Of a stretch of DNA of 64,000 nt, positions 1 through 10,016 are shown piece by piece; within the stretch, counting starts at the first letter, position 1; every line of letters starts with the position of its first letter. The notes beneath the pieces are model-generated. The model was not told where the DNA came from. It saw nothing but the letters and a program-made list of their open reading frames with translations, and made no database searches. Made by a program: the position numbers and the translations under genes. Source of the stretch: Chondrus crispus (lineage: Eukaryota > Rhodophyta > Florideophyceae > Gigartinales > Gigartinaceae); the NCBI RefSeq assembly GCF_000350225.1, contig NW_005179373.1, positions 1 through 64,000 on the forward strand. Reading direction: 5' to 3'.

Positions 1-2098
1 CCGCTTGCCGGAGGAGATTGCGCGCACCGGGGCACGCCTCCATCTGGTAGCGGTAGTTCCTGTACGCCGTGAACATTCGTTGTTCCGGCGACAGGAACGG
101 GCACGCGTACATGGCATGCCCATACGTACGGCATAGCCAGCACACGTAAGCGCTGCCGTCCGTTGAGGCGAAGGTCGCCGCGTGCCGCGCCTCCTCATCG
201 GTGAGGAGAGGCACGCGAGGCGAGGCGCTTCCCTTATCTCGACTCGAGATATCGAGCTCGGCGACGCGGGGGTCCGTGCCCCTTGCCACTCTCGGAGTGG
301 CCGCGAATGCGGTCGCGTAACTCGACGTCGTTCCAGTCGACATCGGTGAGGGGGTTCGTGCCCCCACGGGCCCTGCTCCTTGCGTAATGAGGACAGGGTC
401 GGCCTGCCACTCATCCTCCCCGATATGGAGGGTCGAGGCGGGTGAACTTGTCGCGGCGGACTTCGTAGTCCTGCCAGCCCTCCCTGCCGGTTTCGAATCC
501 GGCAGAGGTAAACCGCGCCGGGCGCGGTACGTTGTACCTTCCGCCGTGGCGATACGGCGGATGGTCGGAAGATCGGTCTTCTGACTGCCTGGCAGCCTTT
601 GCACAGTTTCGGATACTGCGGCACGGGTTGCCGGTGCAAGTCCCCGCACGAAGTAGTGCGCGAGGGACTGTTCGGAGAAGACTGCCGTGCATCGGAACGC
701 GGCAGTCTCGAGTCGGTCAGCAAACGTGCTTTCCGTCTCATGCGGATGCTGTCGCGCCGTAGCGACAGCGTCGTACGCTTCACCCAACACGTCGTCCGTG
801 AGGTAGCGTTTTAAGAATTGGTTCACGAGCCCCGGCCAGCTCACGTCGTCGTGGAGCTGGCCGGCGCGGAGGCCACGCATCGTATAACTCGTATACAGTC
901 GCTCCGCGTCGCGCTCGAGGAAATGCGCGAGGACTCGTACCGCAACACCTTCGGTCAGGTGTTGCGAGTTGAAGGTGATTCGGATATCCTTCAAGAACGG
1001 CAGCAGCTGGATCGGGTCGGTACCGTCGAAGCTGCGCATCGTGGGACGTATCCCACGACAGCGTTGGACGTACTTGGCGATCCGTCCCGCGTCACCCGAG
1101 GTAACGAGCCTCGAGGTGTTATCCAAGCGGTACATACGATAGTCAGCAACGGCGCTGAACTCTTGGATCATCGTATGTACCGGCTCGAGCCCGGGTTCGG
1201 CGAGACCCAGCGTGCCGAAGGAGGTAACCGGTAGCGTACGGACGACTACCGGACCTGGATGCTCGGCGTAACTCGCCGGCGGATAGCCGCCCCAGCGGGG
1301 ATCGACGGAGAACATCGGTTCTCCGGATCCGCGGGCGGCTCCTCCACGGTCCTGTTCGTCCGTGTACGATACGCGGTCCACTTGCCGCCTACTTCCGACG
1401 ATAGGCGGCAAGGCTTGGGTCTCAGACGCGAAGTTCGCGTCTATCGGAGGGCGGCTTCCTTCTGTAGTCCGACTGGTAGCGGCACCAGTCGGACGCCAAC
1501 CTTCGGGGGCGGCGGCGCTCGGAGGTACGGTACCACCGGGCCCTCTCGGGGGGGCACCGGGTGGCCTTTCGGCCATGGTACGTTCCATGTCACGAGCACG
1601 CCGACGAGTGGCGTCGAGCTCAGCGGAGAGGTGCGCGAACGCACCCAATTGCTCTGCGGACGGAGAGGTTCGGTCCTGGGGTCGTCTCACCGAGGTCGGC
1701 CTCTCAGGGCGACCTTGCCCGGACGGTCCGGGCGAGGCGAAACGGGAGTCTTCGACGAGCACGATCCGCGAGTGTAACTCGTCGATCAGTGCTCGGAGAT
1801 TCTCTAAGGACTGCGTCACTCTATCGAACCTCCCTTCACGCAGGGAGCGGAGTTCGGCCATACATCGAGTGTATACATGGTCCGATACATCGATCCGAAG
1901 GGAAGTACGGACTTCCTCGATGTATTCGGCTATGCGTTCGAACATCGCCGCCGCTCTTTCCTCGGAGGATCCGAGCGACGGTTCGCGGTCACGAGGACCT
2001 GCGTCGCCGTCGCCCGACGGGGCGGATGGGGACTGCACAGCGGCCGGACTCAGATCCGCCGCTTCGGAGCGGATCGAGGGCTCGAGCTCTTGGCTCAT
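1..2098 (-). CDS. gag: Gypsy gag (or gag-pol start), uninterrupted, runs off window
   Basis: Reading minus from the ATG at 2098-2096 gives 699 codons without a stop, and the frame is still open at base 1. The first 280 or so residues are low-complexity and charged (capsid N-terminal extension). Residues about 345-500 look like a retrotransposon gag capsid core, with FDGTDP and a helical stretch ending in a TFADRLE motif. Residues about 653-666 form a CCHC zinc knuckle with exact C-x2-C-x4-H-x4-C spacing (CWLCRTYGHAMYAC). The protein would package element RNA into cytoplasmic particles. The ATG is the first in frame after the LTR, 81 bp inside it. This is the only long retroelement frame here without a lesion, so the copy may be young. 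Capsid assignment rests on position and the knuckle. Confidence 0.85.
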   Translation of the reverse strand, partial: MSQELEPSIRSEAADLSPAAVQSPSAPSGDGDAGPRDREPSLGSSEERAAAMFERIAEYIEEVRTSLRIDVSDHVYTRCMAELRSLREGRFDRVTQSLENLRALIDELHSRIVLVEDSRFASPGPSGQGRPERPTSVRRPQDRTSPSAEQLGAFAHLSAELDATRRRARDMERTMAERPPGAPPRGPGGTVPPSAAAPEGWRPTGAATSRTTEGSRPPIDANFASETQALPPIVGSRRQVDRVSYTDEQDRGGAARGSGEPMFSVDPRWGGYPPASYAEHPGPVVVRTLPVTSFGTLGLAEPGLEPVHTMIQEFSAVADYRMYRLDNTSRLVTSGDAGRIAKYVQRCRGIRPTMRSFDGTDPIQLLPFLKDIRITFNSQHLTEGVAVRVLAHFLERDAERLYTSYTMRGLRAGQLHDDVSWPGLVNQFLKRYLTDDVLGEAYDAVATARQHPHETESTFADRLETAAFRCTAVFSEQSLAHYFVRGLAPATRAAVSETVQRLPGSQKTDLPTIRRIATAEGTTYRARRGLPLPDSKPAGRAGRTTKSAATSSPASTLHIGEDEWQADPVLITQGAGPVGARTPSPMSTGTTSSYATAFAATPRVARGTDPRVAELDISSRDKGSASPRVPLLTDEEARHAATFASTDGSAYVCWLCRTYGHAMYACPFLSPEQRMFTAYRNYRYQMEACPGARNLLRQA

Positions 2099-2178
2099 CT
2101 CGACGCGATCGGTTCGCGGAGGGAAGCGGAAGTCTTCTCGGAGATCGGACTCCAGGGTCTTCTAGGTCGGGAGACCAC

Positions 2179-2796
2179 TGTAGCATAAACACCCCCAAAC
2201 GGCGGGGGTGTATGCACGCAGTTCAGTAGCAGACTCCGGATCGGCGGAAGACGGAACACACGCAAAGGGAAAGGACACGGGTCCTGGTAGCGTGGTAGAG
2301 CGGGAAGGGTGGCAGGCGCGAGTGATTGCGCAGCGGGGCGGATCGACGCCTCAACGCCCCGGGGCGACACTGGGTAGCGGGCCAGTGTCGACGGGCGGAG
2401 GCGGATCGCTGCACGCGCGCGCACTGTAGCGCCTGCACCCCGCGTCGGTTCCCTTACCTAAACGAGACGCGAGAGCGGACTCGTGTTTTAGGTTAAGCGG
2501 TGGGTTGTCGACCAAGGCGGAAGGTCGTGGACAAGCCCGTGATTGTCCCTTTCCTCCGCCGTCGGTCGCTCCCTTATTTAATGTACAAGTGTTCGGTTAT
2601 CATACCAGACTACAGTATCATGCTACCGTAGCCGGCGCGAGTCGTCGCGCGCGGTGGCTCTGTCAGCTATCGAGCTGACAGTACACGTGTGTGCCACGTG
2701 TGTGTGCGCACGCCCTGCACACGTGTGGTACACGTGTGGGCTCGTGGGGGCTGTAAGGTTCGTGCCTTACAGCCCCTGATCTAAACCTAATCGAAT
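2179..2796 (-). repeat. 5' LTR of gypsy element 1 (outer end truncated or unclear)
   Basis: The inner boundary is sharp: plus-strand TGTAGCATAAACACCCCC starts at 2179, matching the reverse complement of the LTR end at 32464. The LTR contains palindromic CACGTGT-rich blocks (2680-2740) and a short inverted repeat (TGTAAGG..CCTTACA, about 2752-2772). Similarity to the LTR at 31766-32464 fades at about 2796. The first bases of the internal region after the boundary, minus strand, read GTGGTCTCCCGACC, a candidate tRNA primer-binding site beginning with TGG; I could not assign the tRNA. Confidence 0.75.
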
Positions 2797-3080
2797 CGAC
2801 GGCGCATATACCACAGACGGGATATACATGCAAGACGTTTAATCCCTTTTATTCAGAAGCCCGCACATCTTATGTAGGTGTGATGCATTTTTATATTTCG
2901 CATGTACTAGATTGAAGGCGATTGAGATTGATTTCGTTTCTTATGCATGAACTATCAGTGTTTGCTGCCTGAAGAACCCCTACGCACGGCAATTAACTTG
3001 CCATGGGAGGATTTGGGGCCACGATTTCCCCGGCGAACCTTTTTAGATTTCCTCTCCCGGCCGGGACTCTGATTGGCGTC
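2797..3080. other. Intergenic, no feature recognised
   Basis: AT-richer spacer between the gypsy LTR and the histone-tail gene. No open frame, repeat or RNA signal that I can support. Confidence 0.5.
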
Positions 3081-4427
3081 TTAACGCTGCCGGGTTGTTC
3101 GGCGCAAGAGACGCACATCATCGAAGTACTGGAACTTTGTCGGATCGGCGGCGGGACAGCACAAGCGAAGAGAAGTGTCCTTGAGCTGCATGGCGAAACG
3201 TTCTGCGCAATCGTAGATCAGCGCCGGTTCCGTCCGTGCGTCTATGCAGACGGCGTGTTGGAGATGGTTAACGTCGGTGATGCGAAGAACGTAGACACCC
3301 GCTTGCTCCCGCGGCAGACGAAGTAACCAGCTAACAGCAGAGCTGCGCCACAGAGGGAGTCTGGAGCTGGATCTCCCTTAGATGAAAGCCCCCGGCGGTG
3401 GGGCCACATGATCAAGAGAAACTGTTCCGTGGTGATCTGCTCGGATTACCCTCTGAATGTGCGTAAAGTGGTGCACGCTCGGGGAATAGTCCATCTGACG
3501 CTCGAACGCGGCGACTCGGGCCGCTTCCGCCACCCATAGGCGGTCAGCAGCACCGCGACCAACGACAAGGAACATAGCGTTGCAGACCGCAGACCGGATG
3601 CACAAGACGGTATTGTCTTGGAACGCTACGGTCCGGGACGTGCAAAGGTACCGGGAAGCGAGTGGGGAGACGTCGCGTGACATAGCAAAGTTCACTCGCT
3701 TCCTCTTCCCTCTATTCTGACTACACCAATTGTCGATAGCCAGAATAGCGTCCATACGCGTTGAGCACTCCTTACCGAAGGAAGAGTTGAAGCCCCGGCG
3801 GGCAGTGCCGTTCGCAGAGGGCACGCGATCGAAGGTCATCGTGTAGAGAAGTATCATGTACTTCTCTGGACTCCCCTCTCCGACGGCGTAGTAGCAACCC
3901 TTGACCTCGCCGTTACCGCCATCAGAGCACTAGACAAATTCGACGACCCACTCTGGGTCGTCGCAGCAGGTGTACTCCGTCCCGTCGCTGTGGCTCTCGG
4001 TGAGCCCCAGCCGGTAGCAGCGGTCGGAGGTGAACCATGCCTTGCGAGCGAGGCGGGCCGATACGAAGGCCAACACATGGGCCCCGAAGAGAAGCTGGGC
4101 CCCGGCGGCAGATACGGCCGCTACGACGGACGCCCGGTTGCCCACTTCCTTATATTTGATTCGGAAAGAACCATCTCCTACTTGGTACCGAAGCGCGGAG
4201 ACGTCGGAACGTCCCGCGTGCTCCCAAAGGTCAGGGAGATGTTCCGCATTACTTGGGTCTTCGAAGTCGATGAAGGGGCAATTCACGCTATGAGACGCCC
4301 TTTCGGTGACGTCCTGGCCGTTCTCTCGCCACACGCCCGCTGAACGGCGGGCGGCCCTAGTGGCGATAGCGCGGCGTGGTACCTTCCCGCCGGTGGAAGC
4401 CCTCGCCGTCTGCTTGGTTCGAGCCAT
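3081..4427 (-). pseudogene. Histone H3-tail fusion protein, two in-frame stops
   Basis: The first ATG in this frame (4427) begins MARTKQTARASTGGK, the canonical H3 N-terminal tail. The next residues, VPRRAIATRAARRSAG, continue the H3 register. Aligned to H3, K4 and K14 and arginines 2, 8, 17 and 26 are kept, as are T3, S10, T11 and S28. K9 is Ala; K18, K23 and K27 are Arg. No histone-fold sequence follows; the remainder is unrelated. The same frame continues through TAG (3930-3932, codon 166) and TAA (3378-3380, codon 350) to a final TAA at 3081, 448 codons in all, with protein-like composition throughout. The C-terminal part contains HAVCIDA and LIYDC, reminiscent of the His/Asp region of papain-like cysteine peptidases; that is a weak guess. 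Function is unknown. A chromatin-reader decoy or targeting tail is inference. The stops suggest a pseudogene or readthrough. Confidence 0.7.
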
Positions 4428-5715
4428 AGTGCGCACAGGGAGTACCGCCCAAAGGACCACAGAGCTCCCGTGCGCGGCTCGCTGTGCGTTTCCGAGAAGT
4501 CCCGAAACAGGAAGGACTGGAAACGGAGCCTCAGGCGACGCGCAGAGCACGCGGCCTGAGTCCCAGACGACGATTGACGTCAGCGAACACAGTCCCGGGC
4601 GACGCGGAGACCACGCGGCCCGAGGCTGACGCGAAGCTGACGCTGGGCAACCGGAATTCGGGCGACGCAGATGAAGCGCGGCTTGAAATTGACTGTTAGA
4701 AGTTCGACGGCGAGAGAGGCGCGAGGAGGCAGGGAGAGTGCAGTTCAGTGGCAAGGTGGAAAGACGGTGGCCGGGGGGGCCAGAGCGGTCACGCGAGGAA
4801 GCGGGGGCAGTATATTTATGTGCAGCGGCAGCCCCGTGGGCTGCCCTGAGGAGGGGGTCATGTGAGATATTTTTAGGGAAATATTTGCATTTTACTGTAG
4901 AGGGAGATTTTATTCTGTAGTCCGAGATTTTATTTGAATTTTAGAGAAGCGCACGCGGACGGCCCGGCGGAATCCGGGCCAGATGCGTGGACGCTTCTGG
5001 AAGGAATTTCGTAGAAATAAAAGAGAGAGGGTGACGGGCGCTGCGGGGAAGGGGGGACGACACTCGGCCAACCCTCACCACGAACGGCACGCTCCCCAGA
5101 ACCGCCACCCCCATTTCACCGACAACATTTAGTATGGACAAGTTGGACTAACCAGATCGCAGTACTGTAATGCCGCTATAGCAAACTTTTCTGTTGGGCC
5201 AAAGTTGGGCACCCCCCCCCAAAAATGAGCTGCAATGGACGTGGTGGGGCCCCCGTCATCTGATTGGCTACATGATGCCAGCAAGGTGGGGCACCCCTCT
5301 CTGGTTCATCACGTATGAAACCAATTAGTATGATATGCACCCAATTTACCGTGCGGTAGAATGTCGCCTCGCCCGTGAACGTGCGCTGCGTCCGAAACCA
5401 ACCAACCAAAACGGAAAGCATGTTCTAAGGAGAGCGCTCTGGCGCTCCAAAAGAATCACTGTATTCGCACCTATGTCCTCCTAGAAAAGGGCTGGCTGGG
5501 AAAGACACAACAGGAGCCCTTATGATGAAGTCTCGAGAATATGCAGCTATCAAGGATCCACTGCATATTGACTAGTCGGCGGCGCTCCTCCCACGAGAAG
5601 AGGGGCAGACTGGTACATTGTTTCATGCTCCCTGGTCGACGCTCTGGGGCTGTGTGTCACACTGTGTCTCGTCCACAACTCGGCGATGTTCCAAAGTCTC
5701 TCTCCCTACAAGCAC
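4428..5715. other. Intergenic, GC-rich then AT-rich spacer
   Basis: Short frames on both strands at 4430-4920 have arginine-rich composition typical of GC-rich non-coding DNA. A C10 homopolymer sits at about 5213-5222. No gene is supported. Confidence 0.5.
4811..4820 (-). promoter_or_regulatory. Possible TATA box upstream of H3-tail gene
   Basis: Minus-strand CATAAATATA lies 384 bp upstream of the ATG at 4427. The distance is long, so this is only a candidate core promoter element. Confidence 0.2.
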
Positions 5716-5717
5716 TG

Positions 5718-5998
5718 TACTGTAGTACTACTGGGTGACGAGTGGTAGCTAGACAGTTATTCTTCTCTCCTGCACCTACGCTAAGCCACAGAGTCCTCCC
5801 CGATCTACGTGTAACTTACATTTCTCAGAGCTTCTGCCGCCGAATCCGGCGAGTAAATTCTCTTCTTTGCAAGCACCATCTTGGTACGAAAACGTGGTAC
5901 CAAACACTTTGGTACTACCGTACTACGGGTGGTGGCTACACAGTTTCTATGCTCTCCTGCATCTGCGCTAAGCCACAGAGTCCTCGATCTACGCAAGC
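5718..5998. repeat. Imperfect tandem duplication, about 190-bp period
   Basis: The segment around 5745-5812 (containing CTAAGCCACAGAGTCCTC) recurs at about 5932-5998, with the same flanking pattern of a GGTRGCTA.ACAG block. Two copies, diverged by several substitutions and small indels. Function unknown. Confidence 0.6.
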
Positions 5999-6354
5999 TC
6001 AACCACACACAAAACTTTTCGCCTCTCATGTCGCCCAACGAGTGGCCGTGCAGGCGAGCGCTCCTCTGCACACATACACTTGGTTCCCACCCTTGCCGAA
6101 ACGGACCTATTCGTCTCGCCAGATTGCACGTACGAATCCTGTCACCAACACCTGCTCCGTTCTTCTCATATGACGTTGGGTTTTATAGAATGTAATTGTT
6201 TATATAACATCGGCTTTTGTCTTAGTCTGCCTTCCCCCACCTTGGAATCGCACAACCGCATCTCTGTTCAAGTTTCTACTCATCAATCGCACATCCAGCA
6301 GCACTTTGCACAAGCAATCTAACGGAATCATTGTGCCTGTGGCAGCATCCTAAC

Positions 6355-7236
6355 ATGTTGCGTGGCAAATGTGCTTTCAGGTGGAACATCTGGCTGTGTA
6401 GCGTGTTCTCTGTCATCATGGTGTTGCTTGCCAGCGCTGAGGCGGGTTCTAAGTTTGACAAATACATGGAAAGGAGGGATGATTCCACCCTGCAGTCATG
6501 GACATGCTTTGAGAAATGCTTCGAACTAGGTCTCGCGATGAGAAGCGCTAAAGGCGAACGCAATTGCCAATCGAGATGCCAGGTCTTGGCTCAAGCATGG
6601 GAAACTGAGGAAAGGGAGCGCTTTCCACGGCAGGCAGCTACATACGAGCGAAAGAAGAAGAGAATGGCAAAGGTCATCTCCTCGTATGGTAATAGTGGGA
6701 TTGTGCTGCGTGGTGAAGCTAAGAACGCATTGAAACACTCGGAGCGACAATTTGGTGAGATTGTCGGCTTTGTAGCTTTGTTTGCTATTGTCAGGATATT
6801 GGTGGAAAATGGTCACATTTCACAGGCGAATGCACAAGACAACATGAGGCAGATCACAGCTCTCCATAACTGGAAGAGAGAGTTGAAGAAACGCAGAACG
6901 TCCATATCTGCGAATGACTTTAGGAAATCCCGTGATCTAATCAATCCGGTTTGGTTAGACAAATGTTGGGCCTCGGCACGCATAGACGTTGGCGGGCATC
7001 CTATAGAACCTAGTCACGAAGAATGGCTACTGAATTGCAAGACTGACCTTGGGACAGGCTTGGCGTTCGCTGACATCACATACACCGACTTAAGGGGGAG
7101 GAGAATCAAGACGTCTGATAGAAATAACCTCATGTGGGTATTGTGTATTCTAGAAGACGGATTCGGGAAAGGGAGCAAATGGTTTACTAGGTCGTCTTTG
7201 TCTGGACAAGATTTTACGTGCCCTTGGGGTGGTTAA
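6355..7236 (+). CDS. Hypothetical secreted protein, 293 aa
   Basis: Intact frame from the ATG at 6355 (preceded by AACAT) to TAA at 7234-7236. The N-terminus is a clear signal peptide: basic MLRGK, a hydrophobic stretch ending VIMVLLASAEAG, and a probable cleavage after SAEA. The mature part has a paired CFEKCF...CQSRC cysteine pattern at about residues 45-75, a Lys/Arg-rich segment, and one hydrophobic helix (about residues 140-155, VGFVALFAIVRILV). That helix could be a second membrane segment or a buried core. I do not recognise the family. It is one of few undamaged frames in the window, so it is probably a real host gene. Confidence 0.6.
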   Translation: MLRGKCAFRWNIWLCSVFSVIMVLLASAEAGSKFDKYMERRDDSTLQSWTCFEKCFELGLAMRSAKGERNCQSRCQVLAQAWETEERERFPRQAATYERKKKRMAKVISSYGNSGIVLRGEAKNALKHSERQFGEIVGFVALFAIVRILVENGHISQANAQDNMRQITALHNWKRELKKRRTSISANDFRKSRDLINPVWLDKCWASARIDVGGHPIEPSHEEWLLNCKTDLGTGLAFADITYTDLRGRRIKTSDRNNLMWVLCILEDGFGKGSKWFTRSSLSGQDFTCPWGG

Positions 7237-8094
7237 ATCTATCGGTGCATGCAGGTGTTGCTTCCCTAGCAACCCTACTGTAGGCGGTCGTAGGCTGTCC
7301 GTAGTACGACGGGAGCACCACTGGTGCAACCGCAGTATCACCGTAGTATGATTAATTTCCTGCGCACTCTAGTCTAAAATAAAACACAGAATGTGGAATG
7401 CGGGCGTAGCACATGTGCAGTGCAGCCGAGGGCGGGAGATTTTGCGCGTCAGCGTAGGGGGAGATAGATTTGATAGTTCGGTGCTGGAAGTGGGGTTTGA
7501 ATGCCAGTGTCTTGTGCTGCCTTGTTTTTAGGCCGACAGGGAGGGGAACCTCGACTGATTATGGCTGTCTCTATACGTATATTAGCTTGAATCTGAGAAG
7601 TGCATGAAGATGTGTATTCACCTTTTCGCGGTTCAACTTATCCTCATAAACGATCCAAATTTTACGCGAACTACAAAATGGGCAGTGAAGACGAGGTCGG
7701 TGGGATAATTTTTCTTTAGTCGTAAATTGCGAATGAAGGTGTGTACTGTAGGGAGGATAGGGATTTGGGGCATGGGAAGTCGCTTTTTTCCTCTCCGTTC
7801 CCATGGAGGAACGCGCTTATATCGGTGATAACGGAATCATTCGGTGTAAGAGCTGAACGTGAGTGTGGAAGTATCTTTCCGACGAGGTGGCACTGCTCGT
7901 ACGCAGAGGGCTTGGAGGCTCGTTGAATAATAATTCCGATTCGCTTGCGGTTTCGCAGTATCGAAATGACGGTCGAACCGACGGCAACGGTCGGAGAGGC
8001 ATTTTGCGACAAGAGACTGCTCTCGAGAGGCCCAGAGTTTGATGTTGATGCAGGGGGTCGCGATAGTGCTACCCTTTCGCGGGTGGCATGAATT
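7237..8094. other. Intergenic, nothing recognised
   Basis: AT-richer DNA with only short unsupported frames on either strand. Confidence 0.5.
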
Positions 8095-9195
8095 TGAGGC
8101 AATAACGCAGGTTCTTCCAAGAGTCAAGAATCATCCCGGACTTAGGAACGGGTCTGTGAGGGCTCAGCCTCTGGTAACTATTTAACACGGACTTTTTCTT
8201 GGGAGGGGCACCAAAACCGACGGGTTTTGCACTAAATTGGACCGTCTTAAAATTGCGCGTTGCTGGTATATCAAAGTTCTACACACCACTGTAAAGAGGA
8301 GAGCCAACCGGTGCTCCCTATGAAAGTAGTTTCACAGACGATAACCATCATAGAGAGCTATAGATCGACCAATATTGCCCGTTTCAGAGTCTGCTACCAC
8401 GATAAAAGTAATCAAAAAATATAATTTTACTCAAGATCCTCATTAAAGACAACACCAGGCCTGAATTCCGCCGCATCAGTCACATGATCAATCTCGCTTC
8501 TTTGCCTCTGCTTTCACAACACTTTCACATTGAACACTTTCTGTTCAAAGCAGGCAACTTATTCTTCATAGCCTGTTCTGCAGGGAAGTCGTTCCGAAGG
8601 ATGTACTCGTCTAAGTTCATGGTTTCTATCACTGTCTTCTGTATGTGTTGGGGCGAAGCCCCAACACTTCAAATGAGGATCTTTCTCAAATGACCAATTT
8701 CGTTTTGCCCATTCCGCCTGCAATTCTCTGTGCAAGTCGACCATACGCATGGCAACACTTGTGTGAAGACGATTCATTAAAAGTTGAAGCGCGCAAATTT
8801 ATTGGTCACTTATTTAGTGCACTATTGGTGCCCCTCCCAAGAAAAAGTCCCTGTTAAAACACAATACTAATTTAATTATAACCACCCGCAATAGGGTTAC
8901 CATCAGCATATGTTCTCAAAGAACTCACGAAGAATATCCAATATATTTATTTGAGGCAATAACGCAGGTTTCAAGATTCTTCCAAGAGTCAGCCTCTGGT
9001 AATTATATTTAAAACACAATACGAATTTAATTATAACCACCCCAGTAGGGTTGCCATCAGCATTGTAGTGATTCCTTCATATGACTCCCAGTCATTCCTC
9101 CCTCACGTCGTTGGCCAGCGGCACCTCCCCTTTCTCAGTGGTCATCACAAGCATATGTTCCCCATTAAATCACGAAAAAAATCCAATATATTAGC
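8095..9195. repeat. Duplicated segment flanking the vWA gene; one copy split by a transposon
   Basis: A unit beginning GAGGCAATAACGCAGG occurs at 8095-8185 plus 8858-8950, and again at 8953-9195. Shared landmarks in order are CCTCTGGTAA, the TTTAA site, AACACAATAC, ATAACCACCC, AGGGTT.CCATCAGCA and CATATGTTC...ATCCAATATATT. The first copy is interrupted at its TTAA by the element at 8186-8853. The second runs into the 3' end of the vWA pseudogene. Confidence 0.8.
8186..8853. mobile_element. Non-autonomous TTAA-type (piggyBac-like) transposon, 668 bp
   Basis: Imperfect TIRs: CACGGACTTTTTCTTGGGAG at the left, and the inverted match starting CAGGGACTTTTTCTTGGG at the right, both continuing into GGGCACC. 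TTAA flanks each end (8182-8185 and 8854-8857). The paralogous duplicated segment carries the uninterrupted sequence with a single TTAA at 9009-9012, a natural empty site. TTAA duplication is typical of the piggyBac superfamily, though other TTAA-targeting families exist. No transposase is inside, so movement would have been in trans. Confidence 0.8.
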
Positions 9196-9870
9196 CCATT
9201 TGCGTACCTTGAGAAACACTTCACCATCCTGGACGAGGTCTTCGAAGATGTTATCACTGTCGGAGAAGCCGACCGAAACTGCATATATATTGTTTGTAGA
9301 CGATTGAGAGCGGAATTTCGCGGCGATGGCAGCCGGGCGCAGCGGGCCACGGAGACGACCGAAAGAGCTGCGTCTGTCACCAAGGATGACCATCTTGGAC
9401 GGTTTTCGCCCGCGCCTGTTCAAGTCTTGCATGCAATAACTCATACCAGCACCTAAATAGATCTCTGCGAGCGCAAATATCTCACTTTCTGAAGCGCACG
9501 CAAGAAACCTAGAGTAGAGCCCTTGGGGTTGCTAACCTTCCCGTTGCGAAGCCCAGACTGAATACCAGAGAAACGGGCGCGCCTGTTAAAAGCGACAAAG
9601 GTAGAAACGATAGTCACGAAATCCACCTGGAACTGAAAATCTCTGCGTCCCAGTTGTTTACTCCCATCAAAGACGAAGCAAATTTTCGCATCGCAGCTTG
9701 TGCTAGGGCCATCCGCGCGTATGGCACCGGCAATTTTTCTAGGTCCATCCGGTAGAGCAGCGAGTGTCGTATTCGTTAACGTATTGTCGAAAGCGTTCGT
9801 TTTTCTGAGCTTCGATCCTTGTGATAAGGAGCAAAGTGAGGAAAAGGGGGAGGATTTGACGAGCTTTCAT
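9145..9870 (-). pseudogene. Secreted vWA-domain protein, broken copy 1
   Basis: The ATG at 9870 opens MKARQILPLFLTLLLITRIEA, a signal peptide nearly matching that of the gene at 12957. An early TAG after about 40 codons and at least two frame changes break the gene. Downstream frames still show the vWA strand and metal-site region CFVFDGSKQLGRRDF, the strand KMVILGDRRSS, the NIYAVSVGFS strand, and the C-terminal FRDLMGNICL. vWA domains mediate adhesion or protein interaction outside the cell. The metal site reads DGSKQ instead of the usual DxSxS. It lies about 3 kb from its paralogue in the same orientation, so it is a tandem duplicate. Confidence 0.7.
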
Positions 9871-9975
9871 TGTCTCAGCTTGTTGAGCGGCAGTTGTGCT
9901 TTTTCGTAAGTCCTCTTGTGGTGTTTGGACAGGCTTGGCGTGAGGGAGAAGGAAGCCTGATGGTCTATCTGCGAG

Positions 9976-10016
9976 TTTATATATATATATATATACAATT
10001 TATATATATATAAATT
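9976..10016. repeat. TA microsatellite with self-complementary end
   Basis: A run of TA dinucleotides followed by the palindrome CAATTTATATATATATAAATTG. It lies about 110-145 bp upstream of the ATG at 9870 on the minus strand, so it could also serve as a TATA region for that gene. Confidence 0.7.

Larger units (their letters stand above)
1..2796 (-). mobile_element. Ty3/gypsy LTR retrotransposon, 5' end (element 1)
   Basis: This is the 5' part of a minus-strand gypsy element: an LTR (2179-2796), a putative primer-binding site just inside it, and a long gag frame that leaves the window. The LTR is a diverged relative of the LTR at 31766-32464. Both end in GGGGGTGTTTATGCTACA when read in element orientation, and they share the AC-rich direct-repeat block and a TATTAAATA/CATTAAATA-type promoter patch. 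The expected outermost LTR bases (TGTAGCATAACCCCC) are not visible near 2796, so the outer end is truncated or diverged. The pol region lies off the left edge. Confidence 0.85.

Noticed and set aside
818-1777. Plus-strand open frames of 138-267 codons at 818-2229
   Set aside because: They lie opposite the continuous 699-codon gag frame and have arginine/serine-rich shadow composition.
3003-3326. Plus-strand frame of 107 codons starting with ATG
   Set aside because: The minus strand here continues the H3-tail protein frame with better protein character (HAVCIDA, LIYDCAERF), so the plus frame is probably a shadow.
3930-4427. Calling the H3-tail gene a histone H3 or CenH3 gene
   Set aside because: Only the tail matches; no alpha-N or histone-fold sequence follows.
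4430-4920. Several short plus-strand frames and the upstream extension of the H3-tail frame to 4754
   Set aside because: The extension starts at a non-ATG codon and the others are GC-rich low-complexity; MARTKQ begins at the first in-frame ATG.
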